A stretch of DNA of 64,000 nt from Thiosulfativibrio zosterae (GTDB taxonomy: Bacteria > Pseudomonadota > Gammaproteobacteria > Thiomicrospirales > Thiomicrospiraceae): positions 2,578,001 to 2,642,000 of the forward strand of contig NZ_AP021888.1 of NCBI RefSeq assembly GCF_011398155.1, given 5' to 3'. The position numbers and the translations under genes were made by a program. The first letter of the stretch is position 1. Each line of letters starts with the position of its first letter. The notes beneath the pieces were generated by a model. It did not search any database, was not told the origin of the DNA, and saw only the letters and a program-made list of their open reading frames with translations. Below, piece by piece: positions 8,299 to 18,100 of this stretch.

Positions 8299-8531
8299 AC
8301 CCAATCCTCTTCTTCAGAGGGCAAGTCCGACATCTTTGCCAAGGGTTCATCATCTTGAGTCACATCATAGCCATCAAACCAACCTTTGCGAGGCGTGGCC
8401 ACGGGTTGAATTAACAAGCAATTGTCTTGCACCGTCAGTTCAACTTCACTTTCTATTTGTAATTGATTGAGTAAGGCAATTGGAATAATAATACCTTTAG
8501 AGTTACCGATTTTTCGAATGGTTGCTTGCAT
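8292..8531 (-). CDS. MazE/AbrB-type antitoxin
   Basis: The 79-aa protein has an N-terminal AbrB/MazE swapped-hairpin DNA-binding domain (ATIRKIGNSKGIIIPIALLN, EVELTVQDNCLLIQPV) and an acidic C-terminal tail (SDLPSEEEDWVW) of the kind that wraps the toxin. It overlaps the toxin gene by 7 bp. Antitoxins of this class bind their own promoter, so the module probably controls itself and perhaps the downstream maturase genes. Confidence 0.9.
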   Translation of the reverse strand: MQATIRKIGNSKGIIIPIALLNQLQIESEVELTVQDNCLLIQPVATPRKGWFDGYDVTQDDEPLAKMSDLPSEEEDWVW

Positions 8532-8625
8532 ATCTCGCCCCGAAGTAATAACAATGTTAAAACAATCATAGCGGATTTATCAATAAAAACAACCCTGACA
8601 ATTCAAGAAAAATCATTAAAACGCA

Positions 8626-8650
8626 AAAGGCAGGAGCTTGTCCTGCCTTT
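8626..8650 (-). terminator. Intrinsic terminator after the EGKCG precursor gene
   Basis: A perfect 10-bp stem (AAAGGCAGGA / TCCTGCCTTT) with a 5-nt loop and flanking T tracts lies between the precursor gene and mazE. On the minus strand it follows the precursor stop codon by about 57 bp. It should end the cusBAC-precursor transcript and separate it from mazEF-hvfBC. Confidence 0.85.
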
Positions 8651-8706
8651 TTGGGTTTTAAAGCGGTTTTAGGAGAATTTAGTGTCGCTTCAAGGATGGG
8701 CAGGCT

Positions 8707-9039
8707 TTAGCTTTGTCCACCGCATTTGCCTTCTTTCATTTTAGCGCCGCACTTACCTTCGTCTTTCATTTTGCCACCACACTTACCTTCGTCCATTTTG
8801 TGGTCATGATCGTGGTCGTGATGTTCGTCTTTTTTGCCACCGCACTTGCCTTCTTCTTGCATTTTGGCACCGCATTTTCCTTCACCACACTTACCTTCCA
8901 TGGCTGCAAGTTGCTGTCCTTGACCAGCGATTTTTTGAAAACCAAAAGGGTTTTCAGAGGCAAGCGCTTGGCCGGTTGCTAGGGCAGCAATGCCAGCGCC
9001 GGCCATCTTTAAAAAGTTTCTTCTAGATTGATTCGACAT
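8707..9039 (-). CDS. hvfA: HvfA/bufferin-like RiPP precursor with Tat signal and six EGKCG motifs
   Basis: The 110-aa protein starts MSNQSRRNFLKMAGAGIAAL, with a perfect twin-arginine motif SRRNFLK and an ALA|SEN cleavage site near residue 27. The mature part has six Cys, each inside EGKCG (Cys51, 56, 66, 87, 97, 106), and a His/Asp stretch HHDHDHDH at 73-80. EGKCG pentapeptides are the sites on which HvfBC-type enzymes install copper-binding oxazolone/thioamide groups in Haemophilus HvfA (published knowledge). The RBS AAAGGAGA precedes the ATG. It is the last gene of the cus operon, 69 bp after cusC, with a terminator behind it. A periplasmic copper-sequestering peptide is the natural reading; modification is inferred, not shown. 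Confidence 0.88.
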   Translation of the reverse strand: MSNQSRRNFLKMAGAGIAALATGQALASENPFGFQKIAGQGQQLAAMEGKCGEGKCGAKMQEEGKCGGKKDEHHDHDHDHKMDEGKCGGKMKDEGKCGAKMKEGKCGGQS

Positions 9040-9108
9040 GGCTGTCTCCTTTGTGGTTTAAATGGTTATTCAAAATAAGTTTAAACAAAAACCAACCTAA
9101 ATGCTTGG

Positions 9109-10410
9109 TTATTTTTTATCCGTCTCTGGGTGCGCCAAATTGTTCACATCCAATCGTCCTAAAGCCCAAAGCATTGTCAGTTGGTCGAGTTGGATTTGCG
9201 CTTGTAATGTCGGCAGGGCGCGCTGCGCAGCATACAACCGACTTTGAGCACTCAGCACTTCTAAAACAGAACGCGAACCGGTTTTAAGCCCTTCTTCTGC
9301 CGCCTTAACTGCCTGTTGATTGGACACCAGCGCCGCTTGCAATGCTTGTAATCTGGCTTGCCCGGCCTGCAAAGCCAACCAAGCTTTTTGAGCGGTGGTA
9401 TTGAGTTCTAACTGTTTGGCCTGTTTTTGCGCCAATAACCCTTGAGCTTGTGCTCTGGCACCCGCAATTTTGGCATCCGTGGCGCCCCCCAAATAAAGCG
9501 GCAGAGTTAATAACACCCCGCCGCGCACGCCCTGCATATCGTCATAAAAGTGTTGCTGGCTGTCGTTATACACATAAGCGCCAAACGCATTCACCTGCGG
9601 GCCATCTTGTGTCTTAAGTTGGGTTTGCTCATGGCTTTTGGCTTGCCATAAGGCTTGCAAAACTTGCACCTGAGGATGTGATCCCAACAAGGTTGGCCAT
9701 TGCGCTGGTGGATAGGCATCAGGTTGAATGGGCAAACTGTTTAACTGCGCCAAAGCGTCTGCCGAAATAGGTTCGCCAAGCAAGGCTTCTAAATCAGCCA
9801 AGGCTTGGGCTTGTTGCTGTTGCACAGCCAGCCAAGCGGCTTGATTATTGTCGGCTTGCGCCTGCATTTCGACCACATCATTTAAGTCTTGATAACCCAC
9901 TTGAAAACGCTGTTCTACCTGCGCCAAAGATTCACGAATGGCTTCGCGCTCTTGGGTTAAGTATTGAAATTGCGCTGCTAAAATGCGCTGTGCCACCACT
10001 GCTTTTGCCAAACTCAGCAGCAGTGTTTGTTGCTCTGCTAAAACCTGCGCCTGTTGCGCTTGGGCTTGCCAATCGGTGACGGTTTGTTCTGCACTTAAGT
10101 TTGGCGCATAGAGCGGATAGGTTGCCAGCACTTGATTGGCGGTGCGTGCAAAGTTGTTTTGTTGCATCCAAGCATAACTGAGTTCGGATTGCAGCTTCAC
10201 TTGTGGCTGATTTTTAGCCGCCGCATTGGCTTGCTGAGCTTGGGCCCCAGCGGTTTGCGCTGCCCATAATTGACTGTCGGGATGGTTTGCCAGGGTTTTG
10301 CTTGCTAAGTCTTGCCAAGTAACAACGGGGGTTTGCGCCCAAAGCGTGGCACTGAAAACGCCCGTTAATAAGACAACTCTGGATAACACGCTTTTAAAGC
10401 TCAACATCAA
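9109..10410 (-). CDS. cusC: CusC-like outer-membrane efflux channel (TolC family)
   Basis: The 433-aa protein has a signal peptide (VVLLTGVFSATLWA|QTPV) and two OEP repeats with long Ala/Gln-rich helices typical of the TolC alpha-barrel. It forms the outer-membrane duct for the CusBA pump. Its ATG overlaps the cusA stop (4 bp), showing translational coupling. No lipobox Cys is present, unlike E. coli CusC. Gln/Ala content is high but domain length is normal. Downstream, a 6-bp stem (9090-9095 / 9105-9110) with a T tract overlaps the stop codon and might attenuate transcription into the precursor gene. Confidence 0.92.
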   Translation of the reverse strand: MMLSFKSVLSRVVLLTGVFSATLWAQTPVVTWQDLASKTLANHPDSQLWAAQTAGAQAQQANAAAKNQPQVKLQSELSYAWMQQNNFARTANQVLATYPLYAPNLSAEQTVTDWQAQAQQAQVLAEQQTLLLSLAKAVVAQRILAAQFQYLTQEREAIRESLAQVEQRFQVGYQDLNDVVEMQAQADNNQAAWLAVQQQQAQALADLEALLGEPISADALAQLNSLPIQPDAYPPAQWPTLLGSHPQVQVLQALWQAKSHEQTQLKTQDGPQVNAFGAYVYNDSQQHFYDDMQGVRGGVLLTLPLYLGGATDAKIAGARAQAQGLLAQKQAKQLELNTTAQKAWLALQAGQARLQALQAALVSNQQAVKAAEEGLKTGSRSVLEVLSAQSRLYAAQRALPTLQAQIQLDQLTMLWALGRLDVNNLAHPETDKK

Positions 10411-13400
10411 CGCACCTCGGCTGGCAAGTGTCGCCCATAGCGCACATAGGTGATGAGCGGAATCAACAACATAGACACCAAAGGCGCACTGAGCATACCG
10501 CCTAACAGCGGGGCAGCGATATGTTGCATCATTTCGAGCCCCGTGGTGTTGGTGGTGTAACCGGTGATAAAAATGGGTAGCAAACCTAAAACAATCACGC
10601 TGACCGTCATGGTTTTAGGGCGCAAGCGCAATACCGCACCTTGCATAACGGCACGCTGGCAATCTTGACGGGTATTGAGTTGCCCTGCTTGTTTGGCCTC
10701 GGTGAGGGCTTGGTTTAAATACATCAGCATGACCACCCCAAATTCTGCCGCCACGCCCAATAAAGCAATCATTCCCACGCCAACGGCTATCGAATAATCA
10801 AATCCTAAGCCCCACAAAACCCAAACAGACCCCAAGAGTGCAAAGGGTAAAACACCTAACACCAGCAAAACATCGCCGAAATTTTTAAAAATAAAATACA
10901 GCAAAATCACGATTAACATCAGTACCAAGGGCACCAGTTCGGTGAGGGTTTGTTGGGCTTTTTGAAAAGACACATACTGCCCCGCCCAATCCACACTCAT
11001 GCCTTTAGGCAAGTCGAGTTTGTCGGCCAACACCGCTTGGGCATTTTCCACAAACTTCAGCAAATCAACGCCCTCGTGCAAATCAACCAACACCCAAGCA
11101 TTTAAACGCGCGTTTTCCGATTGAATCATCGGTGCGCCCAGCCGAATCTCAATATCCGCCACCTGCCCTAATTGCAACTGCACCCCCATATCGCTCACGA
11201 TGGGCAATAAACGCAACTGCTCAACCGAGTCGCGCCAAACTTGCGGATAGCGCACTTGCATACTGATGCGCTCGCGTCCTTCCAGCGTTGTGGCCATCAC
11301 TTGACCACCCACTGCGCTGGCAATGATTTGATTAATCTGCCCCACACTTAATCCATAACGCGCCGCCTCTGCACGATTGGGCGTAATGTCAATATAACGG
11401 GCACTGGCCGCCCGATCTGAAAACACCGAACGCACCCCTGCCAAAGGCTTAATTAAGGACTCAACCGTTTGCCCGAGTTTTTCAATGTCTGCCAAATCAT
11501 CACCCGAAATCTTAATGCCAATGGGAGTTTTGATGCCGGTGGACAGCATATCTATCCGAGTTTTAATCGGTTGCACCCAAGCATTCGCCAAACCTGGAAC
11601 TTGCACCGTTTGATTGAGTTCTTGAATTAAATCTGCCAGCGTTAAGCCTTCACGCCATAAGGATTTATCCTTGAGTTGAATGGTGGTTTCGAGCATGGTC
11701 AAAGGCGCTGGGTCGGTCGCACTGTTTGCACGCCCAACCTTGCCAAAAACGCTTTCCACCTCGGGCAGGGTTTTAATCAGGGCATCGGTTTGTTGCAACA
11801 GCGCGGTGGCTGCGCCAATTGAAATGCCCGGCAAGGTGGTCGGCATATAGAGCAAATCGCCCTCATCCAGTTTTGGCATAAACTCCGAGCCGATTTTTTG
11901 CCCAGGATAAAGCACACTTGCCATCAATAACAGCGCCAGCAATCCCGTGGTTTTTGGCCAATTTAAAACCGCTGTCAGTAACGGACGATAACCAGCTTGC
12001 AAAAAGCGATTGAGTGGATTGTGTTGCTCATTGGGGAGTTTGCCACGAATGAAAAAGCCCATCAAAACTGGCACTAAAGTAATGGCCAACCCAGCGGCCA
12101 CCGCCATGGCTAGGGTTTTGGTGAGCGCTAACGGGCTGAACAATTTTCCGGCTTGTTCTTGCAGGGCAAAAATGGGCAAAAAACTCAGCGCAATAATCAG
12201 CAAAGACAAAAATAACGGCAAACCGACTTCGCTGGCGGCCTTGGCAATTAGCCGCCAGTGCTCGGCGCCCTGCGCCATAGTGCCGGTTTGTTGATGGTGG
12301 GCTTCAAGATGTTTGTGGGCATTTTCAATCATCACTATCGCCGCATCCACCATGGTACCTATGGCAATCGCAATACCGCCCAAGCTCATAATATTGGCGG
12401 TCACCCCCAGGTTTTCTAGCAGGATAAACGCGCCCAAAATCCCCAACGGTAAAGACACGATGGCCACCAATGCCGAGCGAAAATGCAATAAAAACACCCA
12501 ACAAACTAAGGCGACCACCAGCATTTCGAGCCACAATTTATGGGTGAGCGTGGCAACCGAATCTTGAATGAGTCCTGCGCGGTTATACACCTCAACCAAT
12601 TCCACACCCGAAGGCAGGCCTGGTTGAATTTGCGCGATTTTTGCTTTCACCGACTCAATCACTTGCAGGGCATTTTCGCCAGCACGCATCACCACTATGC
12701 CACCAACCACTTCGCCTTCGCCATTTAAATCCGCCACGCCACGGCGCAATTCGGCACCCATTTGAATCTGTGCAATATCTTTAAGCAATAAGGGCGTTTT
12801 GTTTGCACTGATCACACCAACGGGCACGGCTTCTAGGTCAGACAATTGCGTAACATAGCCTTTGACCGACACCCGATATTCTGCCTCACCCTGCTCAATC
12901 ACTGACGCACCCAACGACACGGCGCTTTGTTGTAAAGCGGTTTGCACTTGACTCAAAGAAATGCCATAACCCCGCAGCAAGTTGGGATCAACCACCACTT
13001 GATATTGGCGCACAAACCCACCCACTGCCGCCACTTCGGCAACCCCAGGTACGGCTTGCAATTCGTATTTTAAAAACCAATCTTGCAGACTGCGCAACTG
13101 TGCCAAGTCATGTTGCTGGGTTTTATCCACCAAGGCATATTGATACACCCAACCCACACCCGAAGCATCTGGGCCTAAAGCCGGTTGCACATTGGCAGGC
13201 AGTTGGCCTTTAACTTGATTGAGATATTCCAACACCCGCGAACGCGCCCAGTAAGGGTCGGTGCCTTCTTCAAACAACACATACACATAGGAGTCGCCCA
13301 TCAGTGAGTAACCACGCACCGCTTTGAGTTTGGGTACAGACATCATTAAACTGGTCAAGGGATAGGTGACTTGGTCTTCGACCACTTGTGGGGTTTGCCC

Positions 13401-13565
13401 GGGATAAGGCGTTTTGATAATGACTTGCACATCAGACAAATCGGGAATGGCATCTAGCGGAATCTGTTGCCAAGATTTCCAGCCCCAAACGCCGAGCATA
13501 ATACTCATCAGCAACACCAAAAAACGGTGTTGAATACTGGCGTGAATCACTTGAGTTATCATCAT
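10407..13565 (-). CDS. cusA: CusA-type copper/silver RND efflux permease
   Basis: The 1052-aa heavy-metal-efflux RND protein has twelve TM segments and two large periplasmic loops. Motifs include DVQVIIKTPYPGQTPQVVED, GTMVDAAIVMIENAHKHLE (TM4 proton-relay Asp, characteristic of the CusA subgroup) and the periplasmic FMPKLDEGDLLYMPTTLPG and RIDMLSTGIKTPIGI, which carry Met residues of the kind that relay Cu(I)/Ag(I) in E. coli CusA. It trimerises in the inner membrane and pumps metal from periplasm/cytosol through CusB and CusC. It lies 6 bp after cusB and overlaps cusC. Confidence 0.96.
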   Translation of the reverse strand: MMITQVIHASIQHRFLVLLMSIMLGVWGWKSWQQIPLDAIPDLSDVQVIIKTPYPGQTPQVVEDQVTYPLTSLMMSVPKLKAVRGYSLMGDSYVYVLFEEGTDPYWARSRVLEYLNQVKGQLPANVQPALGPDASGVGWVYQYALVDKTQQHDLAQLRSLQDWFLKYELQAVPGVAEVAAVGGFVRQYQVVVDPNLLRGYGISLSQVQTALQQSAVSLGASVIEQGEAEYRVSVKGYVTQLSDLEAVPVGVISANKTPLLLKDIAQIQMGAELRRGVADLNGEGEVVGGIVVMRAGENALQVIESVKAKIAQIQPGLPSGVELVEVYNRAGLIQDSVATLTHKLWLEMLVVALVCWVFLLHFRSALVAIVSLPLGILGAFILLENLGVTANIMSLGGIAIAIGTMVDAAIVMIENAHKHLEAHHQQTGTMAQGAEHWRLIAKAASEVGLPLFLSLLIIALSFLPIFALQEQAGKLFSPLALTKTLAMAVAAGLAITLVPVLMGFFIRGKLPNEQHNPLNRFLQAGYRPLLTAVLNWPKTTGLLALLLMASVLYPGQKIGSEFMPKLDEGDLLYMPTTLPGISIGAATALLQQTDALIKTLPEVESVFGKVGRANSATDPAPLTMLETTIQLKDKSLWREGLTLADLIQELNQTVQVPGLANAWVQPIKTRIDMLSTGIKTPIGIKISGDDLADIEKLGQTVESLIKPLAGVRSVFSDRAASARYIDITPNRAEAARYGLSVGQINQIIASAVGGQVMATTLEGRERISMQVRYPQVWRDSVEQLRLLPIVSDMGVQLQLGQVADIEIRLGAPMIQSENARLNAWVLVDLHEGVDLLKFVENAQAVLADKLDLPKGMSVDWAGQYVSFQKAQQTLTELVPLVLMLIVILLYFIFKNFGDVLLVLGVLPFALLGSVWVLWGLGFDYSIAVGVGMIALLGVAAEFGVVMLMYLNQALTEAKQAGQLNTRQDCQRAVMQGAVLRLRPKTMTVSVIVLGLLPIFITGYTTNTTGLEMMQHIAAPLLGGMLSAPLVSMLLIPLITYVRYGRHLPAEVR

Positions 13566-13571
13566 CTGCCC

Positions 13572-14834
13572 CTAGTGATGGTGCGCAGCATGATCTGCGA
13601 CACCATTGGATGACGAGGAGGACGCAGCGGGCGCTTGCAGACTTTGCAGATTTTTTTGAATTTGGCTTTCCGAGTCTAATAAAAACTGCCCCGAGGTGAC
13701 GATGCGATCGCCTTCGTCCAATCCAGACTCAATTTCAACCAGGCCTGCGGTTTGCATACCGGTTTTCACCGTGACCACTTGAAATTGACCATCTTTAAAA
13801 GCCTTAACCACTCGGGTTTCTCGACCATCATCAATCACCGCACTCAACGGAATTGCCAACACATGGCGTTTAGGGCCGCCATAAATAATCACCTGCATCA
13901 ATTGATTGGGGCTGAGTTCATTGGCGCGATTGTCAAACGGAATGCGCACTCGCGTGGCTTGGGTGCGATAGTCTAAGGTGGGGTAAATATAGTCAATCTC
14001 ACTTTCCCAGTTGGCTTTGGGCAAACTGGCGGTGCGCAAATCAACCGTTAAGCCTTTTTTTAACCAGGCCTGCTGTAACGGCAAGACTTCAGCCACTATC
14101 CACAACTGTTTTAGGTTGGTTAAGCTCATCAATTCGGTTTCGGGTTCAACATACATACCGTTTTGCACCACCAACTGTTCCGCCACACCCGATTGTTCAG
14201 CGTAGATGGGAATTTGATGAATCGGTTGTTTTTGTTTGGCAATTTTGGCTTGCGTGGCCTCATCTACGCCCAACAAGGTTAAACGCGTTTGCGCAGAATT
14301 GACGATTGATTTGGCGGTGAGTTGGGCGGCTGATGAAGTGGCGCGTTGTGCATTTTGCAGGGCTAAAATATAGTCTTGTTGCGCACTGACGATTTCGGGA
14401 GAATACAAACGATACAGCAGCTGACCTTTTTCAATAAAGTCACCATCATTGCGCACCCCCAAATCACTCACCCATCCGGCAGAACGCGGGTGAATGTGAA
14501 TCACACGAGTTTCGTCTGCTTGCACACGCCCAAAGGTTTCGATGTATTTCCACAAGGTGGTTTTTTGCACTTGAGCCGTACGCACGCCAAAGCCTAGTTG
14601 CGTAGCACCCGAGCCACCTTGCACACTCAAGGTGGGCGCTTGCTCAGAGGCTTGAATGTCTTGCAACACCAAATCCATACCGCAAATCGGGCAAGTGCCT
14701 TCGTGGTCTTGAACCACTTGTGGGTGCATAGGGCAAACGAATTGCTTCGAAACTCCCAAACTGGGTAAATTGTCTGCCGCTAGGCTTACTAAAGGCAACC
14801 CTGCCAGCACCCAAACACACAGTAATCGAAACAT
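13572..14834 (-). CDS. cusB: CusB-type periplasmic adaptor with N-terminal heavy-metal-binding domain
   Basis: The 420-aa membrane fusion protein has a signal peptide (VLAGLPLVSLA|ADN), then a small metal-binding domain with CPMHPQVVQDHEGTCPICGMD (two CP[MI] pairs) found at the N-terminus of many CusB homologues, lipoyl/barrel-sandwich, alpha-hairpin and beta-barrel domains, and a His-rich end (DHAAHHH). The GAGGG ribosome-binding site fits the ATG at 14834. It is the first gene of cusB-cusA-cusC-precursor. It links CusA to CusC and passes periplasmic Cu(I) to the pump. A REP pair lies immediately upstream, so the promoter is probably beyond 14952 or between the two REPs. Confidence 0.94.
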   Translation of the reverse strand: MFRLLCVWVLAGLPLVSLAADNLPSLGVSKQFVCPMHPQVVQDHEGTCPICGMDLVLQDIQASEQAPTLSVQGGSGATQLGFGVRTAQVQKTTLWKYIETFGRVQADETRVIHIHPRSAGWVSDLGVRNDGDFIEKGQLLYRLYSPEIVSAQQDYILALQNAQRATSSAAQLTAKSIVNSAQTRLTLLGVDEATQAKIAKQKQPIHQIPIYAEQSGVAEQLVVQNGMYVEPETELMSLTNLKQLWIVAEVLPLQQAWLKKGLTVDLRTASLPKANWESEIDYIYPTLDYRTQATRVRIPFDNRANELSPNQLMQVIIYGGPKRHVLAIPLSAVIDDGRETRVVKAFKDGQFQVVTVKTGMQTAGLVEIESGLDEGDRIVTSGQFLLDSESQIQKNLQSLQAPAASSSSSNGVADHAAHHH

Positions 14835-14871
14835 GACACAGCCCTCGTAGCAATTGCCCTTTGGAATTAAA

Positions 14872-14952
14872 GCCGGCTAAAGCCAGCGCCCCAACGCTTG
14901 TCAAAAATGATCTCAAAATGATCAAAATGCTGGGGCGAAGGCTTTAGCCTTC
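14872..14952. repeat. REP pair upstream of cusB
   Basis: Two inverted REP palindromes lie here: GCCGGCTAAAGCCAGCGCCCC at its left end (14872-14892) and GGGGCGAAGGCTTTAGCCTT from 14932. They face each other and belong to the same family as the elements around the RAYT gene at 24.8 kb. The left one is diverged. Confidence 0.85.
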
Positions 14953-15052
14953 TTATTCAGAAAATAACAGCAAGAAATTTAGTTTAAACCAAAGGTTGCC
15001 TAAAACGGAATCAAACCTATTTATCAAGGGTTAAGGGAAAGTGAAAGGTACC

Positions 15053-15082
15053 TTGTAAACAAACTTAAAAGATTGTTTACAA
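15053..15082. promoter_or_regulatory. 10-bp perfect inverted repeat, possible operator
   Basis: TTGTAAACAA (15053-15062) and TTGTTTACAA (15073-15082) form a perfect inverted repeat with a 10-bp spacer. It is 220 bp upstream of cusB and 22 bp past the stop of the large GGDEF/EAL gene. The A+T-rich stem without a clear U tract makes an intrinsic terminator unlikely; an operator for the cus operon is possible. The E. coli CusR box is different. Confidence 0.4.
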
Positions 15083-15104
15083 ATTGTTTAACGGCAATAA
15101 ATAG

Positions 15105-18100
15105 TTAGGGCAGTTTTATGGCAACCGCTTCCAGTGCCGCCAAAATGTTATCTCGCATGACTAAAAGCTCGCTCAAATGAGTTTGCACTTTTTCAGAGTC
15201 TTTCTGGCGCACCATTTCTACCAATTGATTAGCCTTGGCATGAATTTCCAAGTGCTGAAGATGAATATCGTTAAGGAGCTGTCGATTGATTTTTTTGTCT
15301 AATAATTTGGGCGACTGCAAACTAAACCACTCGCCAAATCGACAATGGACGGCATTTAACTCCGGCAATTTGCTTGAAGCTTCGAGCACCCATTTTTGCA
15401 ACTGATCCACCCAAATTCGATGCTCAATCATGGCAATCAATAAAGAGCGCCCTGCTCGAGAAAGCGGGGAATTATTTGCCCAACTGGGATCAGGCTCCCA
15501 GGTTTCAATCCATTCAACCACCGCTTCGGCGGGCATAGGACGGCTGATGGCATAACCTTGCACCAACTCATAGCCCAGTTGCTGCAAGATTTTGCAATGC
15601 TCAGGGGTTTCGACCCCTTCGGCGATGACTTGATGGGCAAAGGCCTCACTCATCCCCAAAATGGCTTCTAAAATACTCAAACTTTGCGATTGTTCTAACA
15701 AGGTTGAAATAAAAGTTTGATCCACTTTTAACTCATGTACCGGCAAGTCACGCAGATAATGCAACGACGCATAACCCACCCCAAAATCATCAATCGCAAA
15801 ATTTACCCCTAAAGCACGGGTAGCCATAATCACACTCGAAATTTGTTTGATGTCTTGTAACGCTGAAGACTCTAAAATCTCTAGCGTTAAAAAGCTGGGG
15901 TGAATTTGCGGAAACTCATCTAATAAGACTTTTAAATGAGACACAAACTCGGGATGCTCCAGCGTCACGGCATCCACATTCACGCTGACACGCATATCCG
16001 CAAACACCGAAATGCTGAAATCTCTAGGGTCTTGCACCATTTTTTGCAATAAAACATCGGCAAAGTCTGACGAGCTATTGCTAAACTTTTGCCAAACCAA
16101 CATCTGCTTTAATACGCTTCTGATGACCCAAAAACTCATTTTAATTTTGACTTCTGGGCTGGTAATGCCCTCCAAAAAATGTTGTGGCGTTAAAAAACCC
16201 TTGCGCGGATGTTGCCACCGAATAAGTGCCTCAAAAGAGTCAATTTTGCCTTTTCTTAAATTCACTTTAGGCTGGTAATACAAGCAAAATTCATGGTTAT
16301 CTAAGGCCGCCGACACTTCTTTGGATAAATTACCCTCATTAATCACATTGGAGAAATGGTCTTGGAACACCACCACTTGGTTTTTGCCCAAGTTTTTCGC
16401 CCGATACATGGCTTGATCGGCTTGTCGAATCAGTTGATCAGCATCTAAATCATTGAGCATATCAAAGGTTAGGTGCGAATCGGTTTCTGGGGCGTAAAAA
16501 CTGATCCCAATACTCACCGACACCTGTAACTGAGCGCCTTCATAATGCACCGCCACCAAGGTTTCTTCTAGGATGCGTTGCAACAAGCCTTTGACTTGCT
16601 CGGCGCGCACTAGGTCGACAATGACCAACACAAATTCATCCCCCCCTAAACGGGCAATGGTGTCCTCGGCGCGTAATAATTTTTGAAAGCGTTTAGACAA
16701 AGCCACCAGCAAATAGTCGCCCGCTTCATGGCCATAGGTATCATTCACCTCTTTAAAGCCGTCCAAATCCATAAACCCGACCGCCAGCATTTTGCCATTG
16801 CGCTTAGCGCGTGCCATGGCTTGCTCCAAGCGGTCGGTGAGTAAAGTGCGGTTGGGTAGTTGGGTTAAGGCATCATAATGGGCAATTTTTTCAAGCGCGG
16901 CTTGTTGATTTTTTTGGGTCGAGATATCCGAAAACAACCCTATATAATGGGTAACATGACCCTCGGCGTTTTTAACGGCACTGATGTGCGCCAACTGTGG
17001 ATAAACTGCGCCACTTTTATGGCGATTCCAAATTTCGCCTTTCCAAAAACCTTCATCAAAAATTTCCTTCCACATTTGCGCATAAAAAATGGCATCTTGG
17101 CGACCCGAGCTGAGTATGCGAGGATTTTGCCCCAGCAACTCTTCACGACGATAACCGCACATTTTTAGGTAGGTGGCATTCATTTCCACGATGTTCACCG
17201 AGGCATCGGTCATCACTATCCCTTCTTGGGAAAACTTAAAGACATTGGCGGCTTGCTGCAGTTTTTGCTGGTTACGCGATATTTGTAATAACCGATAAAC
17301 CTCATTGCCTAAGAGCTGTACATCTTCAACATCTTCAGCGTTATAAGGTTCTGGTTTATTGGCAACCCCCAACAGCATCACCACCTGAGACTTATCAAAA
17401 ACCGGTACTGTTAAAAACCGCTCTAACTGGGCATGCCCTTCTGGAAAGCCTTTTTTATGGTCGCTGTGCGCCGATTCATAATCATTGACCATGATGGCGC
17501 GCTTTTGACGCACACAATCTGCCCAAATGCCCGCGTCTTTGAGCGGATAATGCATACTCATCTTATCCATGTGGCAATAGGTTTGAAGCGTGCGGCGTGA
17601 CCAACTCAATAAATGAATCGTGTCGGTGGCTTCTTCATAGCCATGGATAAAAGACGCTCCACTTTGGGTTAAGTCTTCTAAACGATCCAACATGGCTTGT
17701 AAAAATTCGGCTTCATTATGTTTTTCCAGCCAATAGGGTAATTCCAAAAACACGGCATCTCGGTCGGCTTTGCGTTGCAACGCCATTTGTTGTTGCTTGG
17801 ACTGGGTAATGTCGGTATGAGTGCCAGACATGACTAAGGGTTGGTGTTGCTCATTCCAAACCAACACTTGCCCACGATCTAACATCCAGCGCCAGGAGCC
17901 ATCTTTATGGCGCAAGCGCACTTCAATATCCATAATATTTTTGGCACCGCTAAAGTGTTCCGTCAAAGCCTGTTGCACTCTGGGCAAATCATCGGGATGA
18001 ATCAGTTCAAAAAAAGTCTCCACATGCGGTTTGAGTTCAGTGAGCTCATAACCCAAGGACGCCGCCCAATAGTAATTAAAACAAACCTCGCCCGTTTCTA

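Noticed and set aside
8713-8982. Open frames on the opposite strand and other frame of the EGKCG gene
   Set aside because: They are shadows of the repetitive GAAGGTAAGTGCGGT-like DNA of the precursor gene, whose own frame has Tat signal, RBS and terminator.
9090-9110. Intrinsic terminator between cusC and the precursor gene
   Set aside because: The 6-bp stem and 9-nt loop with a broken T tract overlap the cusC stop codon and are too weak to call; at most an attenuator.
12601-14075. Further copies of the CAGGCCTG palindrome in cusA and cusB (12615, 13737, 14062)
   Set aside because: They share only one half with the core (GCAGGCCTGG, CCAGGCCTGC). Their peptides are normal for these proteins, so I do not count them as copies.
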